Positions 22,266 through 32,790 of a stretch of DNA of 64,000 bases are shown piece by piece; the stretch's first letter is position 1, and each line of letters starts with the position of its first letter. The notes under the pieces are model-generated. The model made no database searches. It had not been told where the DNA came from and worked only from the letters and a program-made list of their open reading frames with translations. Source of the DNA: Anarhynchus alexandrinus (lineage: Eukaryota; Chordata; Aves; Charadriiformes; Charadriidae); the NCBI GenBank assembly GCA_008711295.1, contig VUYV01000046.1, positions 1,427,904 through 1,491,903 of the forward strand, read 5' to 3'. Position numbers and translations under genes: made by a program.

Positions 22266-25200
22266 GTGCAGTCTACAATGAGAAAGAATCCTTCCCTTGT
22301 CTCTTACTACGTCTGTAGGTGCTCGGCTGAGTTTTTAAAAGCCCAGCTCAAATCAAGTGAACTAATGTGCTATTTCAATTTCTGTATGCACCTGTTATTC
22401 TCTAAACTCCTAGATTATTTTTTTTTCTTTTATGAATTCATGCTCATTCTCCCCAAAGAGGTTTTAATGGCCAGAGAGAATTAAGGTAGACAGCCTGTAA
22501 AAATCCTGACACTTAAGAAAAAGAGGCAACCTAAATTATCATCTCAAGTTATCGTTGTACTGTGTTACCGGTTACCCTACAAAGTGCTGTGAGTTGTGAG
22601 GGAGCAGCTGGTTTGTAATAGTGGAGCTGATTGGTGTCAGGTAGAATCAGAAACGCCCCATTCCATGCTATGTTGTAAGGGTGGTCTTCTGCATGAGAGC
22701 ATGGTGGAAGCTCTCCTATGTCAGAGAAATGCCTACTGTCTTATGCGGCCACAAACTAGCTATAAATGTCATTTATTTAACAGTATCTCCAACTCATGCT
22801 ACAGAATGCTCACAAAAATAGCCTATAGTCAGTTAATCTTAGTGCCGGCTGGTGGGTCAAGGATAAAACAGCATAAAAAGCATCCTACTAGACAAATGGG
22901 AAAGGAAAGAATCTGTAGTTTGCAGAGTCAGAAATAAATTGGCCTGGGCCAATCTTGGAAAAAAGGTAGCCTTATGCTCTGCAGACTTCCAGGCAGCCAA
23001 ATCATCCCCTACTTGTTTTTTTCCTGCTCTATCGTTCACTGATAGACTCAGTCCCTTTGCATTAATCTTTTTTTCTTACTGTATCGCAAGCTATTCCCAC
23101 CCCGCATTTTCTCTCTTTTTGATCCATAGCCCATGTTATGTCTAGTTCATGGAATGTCTACCTGGGATCTGATGCTGAAGGGTTATACAGCAGGCAGCTG
23201 TTTTCTGACAGAACCGTTGCTGGTAGGTGAACAGTGACGGCTAAAATTAAAGAAGTACCAATTGATGCTTGTTTGGACTATTCAATAGCCTACAAAACTG
23301 GGTGCTAGCCTGAGACATTCACAACATTCTGAGAAAGACCTGGGCTTCGGGCTTCACAGGCAACTGAGAGTATTTAATCCTAGCACAAGATAATGTTTTT
23401 CCTGCCCTGTGAAGTTTTATTCGTGAGAGGAGGAGAGACCACGGCAGTGTGGTAAAAGCGGTGTGGAAGAATGTGGCTGTTTGGGGTTAACACCACAGTT
23501 ACAGTGGTGTTTGCATGGATTTCCACTTGGTTTTCAAATCGGTCTGTTTTTCTGGGATGGTCCTTCTTTGCACTTGTCATTGCTCCAAAAAGAGAGCATT
23601 CAAGAGGTGGATGGACTAGTCTGGTAGTAAAGATAGCGACTTGGGTGAGATTCATGTTATCGCTCGTGTTATTGCTCAGCAGGATTCATAGAGAAGAAGA
23701 GGTCTAAGGGAGAGAGGAGGAAATAGTGTTACTCGAAACTTGATGGTGGGATGCCAGGATTCAAGTCCTTTGTGAATGGAGCTGTGTCACTCACTCTAAT
23801 GACAGCGCTTTTCAGTCTGAAATTCCATCCTGCTCCTAAGAATAATGCTGTATGCCAGAAGTGGCATGTTCCCTAGCAGGGGGGCAAGGGCTGAATTGAC
23901 ACTTTTAATAAAAAATACAGGAAAATTACTGTACATTCAGTACCTGTCTTCATTGCTGCGAGGGAATCCACCTGGGTGTCCCATATGTCTCCCAGGAGAA
24001 GCAGCAGCCCTCTCCCACGCTGAAGTTGAGCACAATCCCAGTGCAATCAGTTCTGTTCCTAAAGTGAGTGGGGACTCCTTCACATGTCCCTGCAAATGCA
24101 ATGTGAACTTCAGAAGTGCACCCCGAGATCTGCATCCCTCAGTAAAATCTAAGCAGGCAGAGAGGAAGAGAGAAGAGTGAACGTCCTGTTCAGCTCAATT
24201 GATGGGGACAGGTCTGTCCTCACAAATTTGCTTCAGGTATGTGTTGTAGGCAGGAGAGCGACTGCTCCCCACACTCCAGAAGAGTTGTTACTGCTGGGCA
24301 GCCCCAGAGGGTACCCTAAATATGCGTCGCATACGGCTGGTTGAGGAAGTTTGCTTTTTTGGCCACTTGTGAGGCAAGTAACTGTGAAAGGAGCCTCAGG
24401 AAAATGGTAAGGTGTTTTAAAAGCTGTGGGTGCAGTCACAGGGATGCCAGACACTGGGGAAGGCAGCTGGCAGGTGGGACCTGTTGGGCAGATGAGGGCT
24501 CCCCGAGAACGTGCCCTGGGCTGTTGAAGTAAGAACTTCGTTATGAAAAACTTCGGGGAGCCCAGTATTGTGCTTCAGCCAATTCGAAGGCATCTAATAC
24601 ATTTTCCAATATCCTGTGAGCAGGAATAATGTAACTGTAGTGCTTTTTCTTTTATCCCTGACATTCATCACAAAGACGAAAGCAATGATGTTGTGACTCA
24701 GCCAACCTGAACGAGCCTGACAGTTCGTCTCTCTGATGGGTTGGGACTGGGTTATGATACGGAGTCATTTACTCTTAGTTGGCTTTCAAGCAGTAAGGAC
24801 TTCAGAAATGTCCCTGGTGAGGTAGGGATGAGGGCACTTAGCAAAAGCCAGTTCTTATCTAACTGACAAAAAAAAAAAAAAAAGCTGTAAGAAGCTCCTT
24901 ATTCCTGCTAGAAACGTAACATTGACACAAAGAAGACGGAGTTGGAAAAATGCCTCATTCCAAAGTGTGTTTATCCATGCTAAAGTGCTTCTATAAAAGG
25001 CATCTTGGGACTCCATGTTTATTCCCCCTCAATGACTTCTAGACTGGATTTGCTTGATTTTCAAGTCAACAGTGGTTTGGTTTTTTTTTTCCTACTGCCA
25101 ACCGCATAAACTCAGCTGGGTTCTGGAAATCAAACAGTGCTTTCTTCCTCACGACTGTCGCCTCCAGTAATATCCTGCAATCAGCACATGGGAAACAGCT

Positions 25201-25817
25201 TTATTGGCGATACGTGAGCCAGTTTAGACACCAGTTCATTCTCCACCGCAGTGACCCTATCAGTAAAAACCGGTCCCTCTAAACAAAATCGGAAGACCTG
25301 ATCTGGGGACATGCCACCTTGAGAAAGAAGGGGCTGCTTTTTACTTCGACATGGTGGTAACTGTGGACTTCGACCTTTTTTTTCCCTAGTTCCCACACTC
25401 ATTTTTAAAGTTCACTGTGGTGAAAAGCTGATGCTTCTGTGCCCGTTTTGTAGTGGAGAAGAAGAAAAACACATGTATGTACATATTTTCCCTCTTTCTG
25501 GAGCATCATGTGGATTCACCACTGGTACATTACAGAATCTGTAGGTTGGGATATATGGTCTCCTGAATGTAGCAGCTCGGAGAGTGATTCCCAAAGGGGA
25601 GCATGCAAAGGTGGCATTAGATTTCCATTTGTATCTTTGGGATTTTGGGTGGATGTCTGGGCCAGTTTGGGTCTTCAACAGTGTTATGGGGAGGGGAAGA
25701 AGAAGAATGATTTCTGTGAGTTGTTTCTGATGCAGCTCTAAATCCATTTTGCGCTTGTGAGGGCTCTTCCTCCTGATCTCACTCCCAGTTTTGGTTCAAG
25801 TGAGCTCCTTAAGCAGA
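22266..25817. other. Unique non-coding DNA
   Basis: No gene or major repeat is recognised. A 16-bp A-run lies at 24868-24883, and short T-runs lie near 22414 and 25080. Open frames on both strands are short and match no known protein. Confidence 0.5.
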
Positions 25818-26250
25818 ACCACAGAATGGCTTAGGTTAGAAGGGACCTCTGTTGGTCATCAGTCCAAGCCTCTCTTCAAAGCAGACCCAGTCCTGAGTTA
25901 GGTCAGAACCATGTCCAGTTGTGTTTTGGTCATCTCCAAGGCAGATTTTTAACCAACTGGAGATTGCACAGCTTTTCTGCCGCTGCTCTGGCATTTGTTA
26001 TCCTAATTGACTTTTATCCTAATATTGAACTTGGGTTTCTTTCTCTGCAATTGGTGACCGTTGCCTCCCGTTTTGCAGTGCATCTCTGAGTATATGGTTC
26101 TCTCTTCTCTGACCTGCCACTGACACTTACTAATGCCACCCGGTGAGGTCGGCTCTCATTGCTGCAAGGGCGCACTGCTGACTCCTCTTCAACTTCTTGT
26201 CCAACGGCACCCCCAGATGTTTTTCCTCAAAGCTGCTCCCTCACAAGTCC
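25818..26250 (-). mobile_element. CR1 LINE fragment with internal decay, minus orientation
   Basis: AACCACAGAATGGCTTAGGT with TAGAAGGGACCTCTGTTGGT (25818-25857) is the CR1 3' terminus in reverse complement. Similarity fades in 25960-26090. It returns with CTGACCTGCCACTGACACTT, GCTGCAAGGGCGCACTGCTG and CAACTTCTTGTCCAACGGCA, then CACCCCCAGATG, up to about 26240. These match the ORF2 stretch coding for the A.KAN.ILGCI region and its upstream part. An internal deletion removes most of the C-terminal ORF2 sequence. No open frame remains. Confidence 0.75.
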
Positions 26251-28257
26251 TGGTGATTTTCAGGCCCCTCATGACTGTTTCCAGCACTTGCACTTCCAGA
26301 GGATCACAGGGGCAAGAGCAAGGGACCAGGAATCCATCTAGGTGAATATTAGAAAAAAGGAATGGAAAACCTTCGGCGTGGGATCTGTCACTGAGGAGCA
26401 GAGCAGAGCTGCTTCCTTTTGTAGCTGGAGTGATGTTTTTTTCCTCCCTTAGTGTAGAGCTGCTAAAAAATTGCACAGTATCAGTTGTAAGAGCAGCGTT
26501 ACAATTTGCAAACATGCTATGTTAAGCAGTCAGTGTGAGGCTGTGCGCCGGCGCCTGCAGGTTCCTCCACTGATTTCAGCTGAACCCTGGTAGATGTCAG
26601 ATGGTTCTGAGAGACTACGTCCACATTAAATAAAATCTTTGCTTTTCCTGGGGAAGATTGCTTTCCTCGATCGTCTTTTCCCCTGATGTACAGGCCCTGC
26701 GTTTGGAACAAGCTCCTAATTTTCAGCCTGCATTTTGTGTTTCATAAATTCCTTCAATTCTTGCTGGTTTTTCTGCCTCAAGTAAAATGTTCGCATCCTT
26801 TCAGAATTTCCAGGCTGTTAGAAAGTCATCACCATAGGTTATATTTAGTCAAACTATATATTTATTTGACTGTTTTACTATCCCCTTGTTATTTCTTTCC
26901 AACATTGAAATAATTTCTCATGCCTTTCTTTGGATTTCCTTATCTTGTACAATTAGCTTTCCTCCCTTTCTGGGCCAGGGAGTACTGTGGAGAAGCCATC
27001 ACAGGAGAGCTTTTCTCCTCTCGTTTTTTCACCAGAACAGTCACGTCAATTATATTTCATCAGTGGTTTTAGCTTTTAATTTTGCCTTCCCTGATGGAAG
27101 TGTGAATGCAAGAGCGGTGCAACTACGTCAGCAAGTACTGCATTGAACTGGGGACTTCTGGAACTGAGCGCCACATCTATAACTTAGGCTGAAATGGAGG
27201 AGCAACACGCTGGTCCTTGGAAACAGGGCTTTTCTCAAGCTCAGCTAAGCTAATAACATCAAGGACCATCGCAGCTACAAGCCCAAAGTCAGACAGGCAA
27301 GGAGGATGGGGACAGGAGGGTCACAGATTCTTTTCCACTGTGGAATAAGGGGATGCTTAATGTCTATTCCCTGTAGACTTTTCTAAGAAGTGTTCAAGGA
27401 GCTGTGTTTCACTGAGGGATATGAACAGCGTGCTCTGGTCCTCAGTGCTAATACCAATGGAGATAGCTGGGACGGGTGCCAAGTGGCCAAGGTAGAAGAT
27501 GTTGAGATTAATTAATTCAGAAGTCGTTCAAAATGGCTGAGGGTCTCAGAGGTCCCACAGGAGCTGGTGGAAAAACGTACCGCCAACTTCAGCATCGCTG
27601 CTGGTACTCACGGCAGTGCCTGGGACACCTTGGCCGGGGATCGGGCCCCCGTGTCCCTGAACCCCTACACAGGTACAACTGGTAGCACCCCAAGGAGATG
27701 CTGTTGTTGAGAGCAATGTTGCAGGACCTGATGTGGGTTTGCTCAGCCCCCGTCTTTCTATTTATTTCCAAGCTCGCTGCCGAGATGCTGTGAAATAGAT
27801 AGCTGCGTTTCCAAACTGAATTTCCAGGGGAAGAGGATGCTTATTTCTCAGACGAGAGACAAAGGGGAGAGAAGGCTGTTTCTTCCCACACCCCCCCCCT
27901 CCAATTTCACAGCAGAGAGAGGGAGATGGAGACAGCCCGGTGGGGGGGCCAACCGCGGTTCCCGAGCTCCCCCCAGAGGCACGCCGGCGCCCCGCTCCCC
28001 GCCAGCCTCGGCAGGCTTTCAAAGCCTCTTGGTCTTATTTTTTCCCCTCTTTCCCTTTTATTTCTTTCCCAAAGAAAGCCGTGCGTAAGTAAAGCATTTC
28101 TGATCTTCAGCATAAACGTGCCCCCCCTCCCACCATTTCCGTTCCCTGCGGGTCGATTTTGTTTGTAGAATAAGGTGTCCACCGCCGTCTGCAATGCAAA
28201 AAAAAAAACCCATAACCCCATGTTCCCTCTGATCAGTCAGTCATTAAGCTTGTTGCA
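26251..28257. other. Unique non-coding DNA with a GC-rich, moderately CpG-rich patch
   Basis: No gene is recognised. From about 27580 to 28170 the GC content rises, with CpGs clustered at 27600-27650 and 27940-28010 and C-runs near 27890 and 28120. This is weaker than the island at 1555. A 50-codon plus frame (27533-27685) lies at its left edge and matches nothing I know. The patch directly abuts the purine microsatellite. Confidence 0.45.
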
Positions 28258-28263
28258 GACACC

Positions 28264-28504
28264 GGGAGAAAAGAGAAGAAAAAAGAAGAGGGGAAAAAGA
28301 AAAGAAAAGGGAAAAAGAAAAGAAAGGAAAAGAAAAGAAAGGAAAAGAAAAGAAAGGAAAAGAAAAGAAAGGAAAAGAAAAGAAAAGAAAAGAAAAGAAA
28401 AGAAAAGAAAAGAAAAGAAAAGAAAAAGAGAAGAGAAGAGAAGAGAAGAGAAGAGAAGAGAAGAGAAGAGAAGAGAAGAGAAGAGAAGAGAAGAGAAGAG
28501 AAAA
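28264..28504 (+). repeat. Three-tier polypurine microsatellite (AAAAG/AAGAG)
   Basis: About 240 bp of the plus strand contain only A and G. Three layers are visible. First, a degenerate GA-rich lead (28264-28321). Second, four exact copies of a 15-bp unit, GAAAGGAAAAGAAAA, at 28322-28381, running into about nine to ten AAAAG pentamers to 28425. Third, 15 exact copies of AAGAG at 28426-28500. Such homopurine mirror-like tracts can adopt triplex (H-DNA) structures and are length-variable. The open frames crossing it in both directions (lysine/arginine-glutamate repeats; serine-leucine-phenylalanine repeats) are artefacts of the repeat. Confidence 0.97.
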
Positions 28505-29670
28505 CCCCTCTGAATTTTATTTTAAACAATTTTAACTGCTTTATTTTTAGCGTTAGCTTTTTTAGGAGAGAGTTCAGGTTAAAAGAGATTTGCAAATGGC
28601 TGAGAGTGTACAAACGCTTCTCATTTAGTCTGTCTGTTTTAGTACAAGCCATCATTGGAGAGAGGGTATAGAAGGCAGGAGGGATGTTTGCACATAGTCC
28701 TTCGAGGGACGTGGTTGTACTTGGGTTTTGCCTCCTGCGGTGTTTGGACATCCTCATATTGGATGTTCCTATTGACTCTGGATTCCTGGCCAAACCTAAC
28801 TCCCACTTTTTGGGAGCACAGTCTCATGTCTCTAGGTAACGCTTGTTTCTGGCTGAGTCGTTAGGACTTCTGCAGGTTTGAGGGATGTGCTTCATTAAGC
28901 TTGTGTTTTTCTTCTGATTTTGCTGGGGAATTTTGGAACGATTCCTCCTCCCATCCCACTCCTCTTCCTTTCCTTCCCAAAAGGGTGCCTTATGGCAGTA
29001 AAGGAAAATGAGCCACAGAGAACAGCAATGTCAGCTAGACTGCAGTGTGGGGAATGTTTGGTCAACCTTGTGAGTGGGTGCTGTGGAGGAGAGGGATGAT
29101 ACAGGCATTAAACAAGTGTTTTGTAGGGGCTTTTCAAATTACGTGGGTTTCATGCAAGGGATTATAGGGAGAGATGCTAGTGCTTTGTCAGTACTCATGT
29201 CCCAAGCCACGGTTTCAGTGTTTGGCTAACATGATGGTGGACATTTGGGTGGTCACATTAGCCTCTCTGAGATGAAGGAGGAGAAGATAAGAATCTTTGC
29301 GCTGTCAGCAAGGCCTTGGCCAAATCCTGGTGAGTCAGTGAACTGAAAGCAACGTGCAATTGGGGAGCTATGGGGATGCCAATTTAATTGTAGAGAGTTC
29401 CCATTTCAGGATGGTGGCTTTTTGACTATCCTTTCTCAGCTTCTATTTGTTTTGCTTGACACTCTGTAGACACAGTCTTTCCACTTTTAAAATTTATTAT
29501 GTATTCAGCTGGGACATGCACAGACTGATGGATTCCCTATTGGATTTCTTTTTGGCTCCTGGGCTAGATTTTTACAATGGGCTATGTACTTACTAAGGAT
29601 TATTTTCTGGTGTTTCCTTCTTCATTTTATGCAGTCTGACTATATCTGTCCTGATTGAGTACAAGCTTGA
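28505..29670. other. Unique non-coding DNA
   Basis: No gene or repeat family is recognised between the purine tract and the next CR1. Confidence 0.5.
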
Positions 29671-30135
29671 AGTCACAGAATCCTAGAATGGTTTAGGTTG
29701 GAAGAGACCTTGAAGATCATCAAGTTCCAACCCCCCACTGCCATGGGCAGGGACACCTCCCACCAGACCAGGTTGCTCAAAGCCCCATCCAGCCTGGCCT
29801 TGAACACCTCCAGGGATGGGGCAGCCACAACTTCTCTGGGCAACCTGGGCCAGTGCCTCACCACCCTCAGAGTGAAAATATTTTTCCTAATATTTATTCT
29901 AAACCTGCCCTCTTCCAGTTTGAAGCCATTTCCCCTCGTCCTATCACTACATGCCCTTGTAAAAAGTCCTTCCCCAGCTCTCCTGTAGGCCTCCTTTAGG
30001 GACTGGAAGGGGCTATAAGGTCTCCCCGGAGCCCTCTCTTCTCCAGCCTGAACAACCCCAACTCTTTCAGCCTGTCCTCACAGCAGAGGTGCTCCAGCCC
30101 TCTCATCGCCTTTGTGGCCCTCCTCTGGAGTCACT
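29671..30135 (-). mobile_element. CR1 LINE, 3' 460 bp, minus orientation
   Basis: AGTCACAGAATCCTAGAATG and GTTTAGGTTGGAAGAGACCT mark the CR1 3' end. They are followed by AAAGCCCCATCCAGCCTGGC, CTTCTCTGGGCAACCTGGGC and CCTGTCCTCACAGCAGAGGT in typical reverse-complement order. The minus strand encodes HWPRLPREVVAAPSLEVFKA in one frame. The copy stops abruptly at TCCTCTGGAGTCACTC (30135), a standard 5' truncation. It is relatively well preserved and so of moderate age. Confidence 0.93.
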
Positions 30136-32559
30136 CACCCAATGTGATTCAAGTCACTTAACTGCTTGTAATGGGCAGGGAGTAGTATTTGAGGTGGTTT
30201 CTTCTTGTCTGCTGAGGAGTTTCTTCACTTGATAGTAAACTTTTTTATTCCAGATTTGAGGCAGAGTGGGAACCAATGTGAGACCATTTGGGAAGTCTGA
30301 GATCAAGCCCTGAGTAACCCTGTCAGTGAAAAATCTCAGGATACTTGCCTGATTCATGTTGCAAGAAGATATTTTGTGGTGGAGACTGCTCCATGCTGTG
30401 CGTGTCACCCAAAGTAAATCTCTAAGGTGCTGTCAGGAGGTTCTCCATCAGCATGAGAGGAAAGAGCAGGTACATTTTTAGGCATTATGTTTTTCTAATC
30501 GATGGGATTTATGTAGGAATTTTTTGCCCCTTTATGGCTTGAGTGCTGAAGACTGGATCATGTTCTTCAGCAGCTACATTTGATTAATGTCAGTTCAGCT
30601 CCCCTGAAGCGTTGTGCCCTGGGGTCACTGCAGCTACTGGGCAGCAGAATGATACTGGTGGACATCAGAGAGGCTTTCATACCTGTTACACTAAAACACC
30701 TACTGGAGCAGACCTGACCTGAAATTGGCCGGTCTGGCATTTCTTACCAACAAGCCTGGCATGAAACTCAGTGGGGATGGGATTGGAGTGCCTTTCTTGT
30801 TCTTCTTTAAAGTATAATTTCAAAATTTTTGGTAAATGACAAAAATTAACAAGCTTTCAGGCAGTGATGTGTAAACAAGAAATAAATAGCTGGTGGCTAG
30901 ATTAAAAGGATGAAAATACCATGTAAAATCTTTTCAGTATGTGTAGGTCTTGTTCATAATAAAATATTACAGTCAAAATGTGCTGTTTGTTATACAGTAT
31001 CTTGTTAAATTTGACCTGTTTAGTGACTATGGAACACCTAGAAAATAAACCCCCCTGTACCTCATTGAATGTGTCAGTAAGTAAATACAAATCATATTAT
31101 GTTCTGGTTAATAGATGCCTAATAAAACAAGGTAAGCAAATGCTGCTTTTATACTTTTCATTAGAAGACTATAAAAAGCATAAAACATTGTGGAAAATAC
31201 TCACTGCTTTTAACTGAAGGAGGTTTTAGTACCAGAAGTCATGAGAAAATGTACACTGAAGTACTTCTTCTAAGTATATAGTCAAAAACATGTTCAGGAT
31301 GACCAAAGAATTCCACAAGAATGATGCAGAATTAAGTCTCTGTTGATATTTTGTTAAGGTAATTTTATTTTTTTTTTTACTTTCCAGACCGTAAGGTTTC
31401 AGTAACAGAAAGTGAAATTGAAGAGCAACAGTGACATTCACATTCTGATGGAATTGACTCAAATAATCAATTCCCTTGTCTGAATCATTCAACTTTTCAT
31501 CAACAGATTCATGTCTCTTCTTTTTTTCCCTTGATTTGACTATTCAGAAGTGCCACTACTTTATCATAATCACAAGAGACCATTTTTAGTATCTTCAGCA
31601 AAATGATGTTTGGTGGGAAGGGGAAATGAAACAGTGAATCCTAGCGAAGACAAACAAAGCTTTTTTGTGTGATTTTCTAGTGAAGGTGCTACTAAAATGT
31701 TAGGTGAAAATTATGAGATATTTAAAATTGAAACAATACTTGCTGTTTGCTCTTTCAATTAGTGGCGTCAGTCATGATCTAACTTCCACACCAAACCCTC
31801 AGTGTCTCATATCTCTAGGGCCTTGTGGTTCTCCACTATCACAGTGACCTCTGAGCTCTCAGAGCTTTACGACAGAGGGAAGCCCGCCAACTAAAATCCA
31901 CATAACTCTTATTTAGTCTTCATTTGTTGTTCTTTCAGACTTCCCTCTGCTGCAGTATCTATTGAGCATTGTCTATTGACAATTTTCCAGCAGGAGGGAG
32001 AGTGAACTTGTATTTATGGTGCTCTTAAAAGGGGTTTAGGGTTCCTGCTACACCTGAGGCTGTGGGACTTAGTTCCGAGCGTGAGGAAGGAAGGATATAC
32101 CCACCTCTAAGTGTGCTATGAACCAGTCACAAACATGGGATCAGTAGTCCTAGAAGTGCCTGCACTGACAGCACTGCTTGTAACGCAAATGTGTGATTAA
32201 GTCATTGCTACCTTATAGTCTTCATTTGTTGGCACCATCTATCTGCCTAGCTCAGGAAGCGTCCCAGGCCTTACAACTGCATCCCATTGAGTCCATTCTT
32301 AGGACTGTAGGACCAGTGAAGGGACCTGGGGGCAGCCAGAGCTGCTCTGTGCTCCAGGAAATTTGCCCCTGCCTATAACAAAAGCCTCTTGTACCTGCAG
32401 CAAAATTAAATTAATGCTCAAAAGCTGGAAGGAGAAGATTTCTCCTGGAAGCCACGTGAGAATTCAAAACTGCCAGAGCAGCCACACTGGTGGTGTCCTG
32501 GCTTTATCTTTCTCTCTAAAAACATTTAGAGGGTCAGACAAACCTCCCTGAAAGGACAG
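30136..32559. other. Unique, AT-rich non-coding DNA
   Basis: No gene or transposon is recognised. The section 30800-31750 is especially AT-rich, with short frames only. Confidence 0.5.
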
Positions 32560-32790
32560 TCAACCTGGTTCAGTGGGTAGATTTGGGGTAGAGATCCTCT
32601 TAGTGTTGTTCTTTCTCTTCTTTGCTTTATTGGGTCATTCTGAGCAAGTGGCTTACATTTACTGCCTCAGTTTCCTCTAGCTACCTACCAGTACCTACCA
32701 CTATCTGCCTTCCCGAGTCCTGGCTGAGGATTATTTAGTTAATGTTGGTACAGTTTGGTGGGAGTGAAGAAATACCTCCAGAAGTGCTAA
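32560..32790 (+). repeat. MIR-like SINE relic
   Basis: The layout is collinear with MIR. TCATTCTGAGCAAGTGGCTT (32636) corresponds to the TGACCTTGGGCAAGTCACTT box, followed by ACTGCCTCAGTTTCCTCTAG, then AGTACCTACCACTATCTGCC, then GGCTGAGGATTATTTAGTTA and ATGTTGGTACAG. These are the CTCAGTTTCCTC, AGTACCTACCTCA, GTGAGGATTAAATGAGTTAAT and TGTAAAG-like blocks. The 5' tRNA-derived head is not clear. The copy is diverged and non-coding. Confidence 0.65.

Noticed and set aside
23740..23830. Possible MIR head with B-box-like GGATTCAAGTCC
   Set aside because: The downstream MIR core is missing, and the motif alone is weak.
27533..27685. 50-codon plus-strand ATG frame in the GC-rich patch, with a CAG/GTACAA donor-like site near its end
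   Set aside because: It is too short, two phases are open at once, and no protein family is recognisable.
28175..28793. Lysine/glutamate-rich and serine/leucine-rich open frames on both strands
   Set aside because: They are direct translations of the AAAAG and AAGAG microsatellite.
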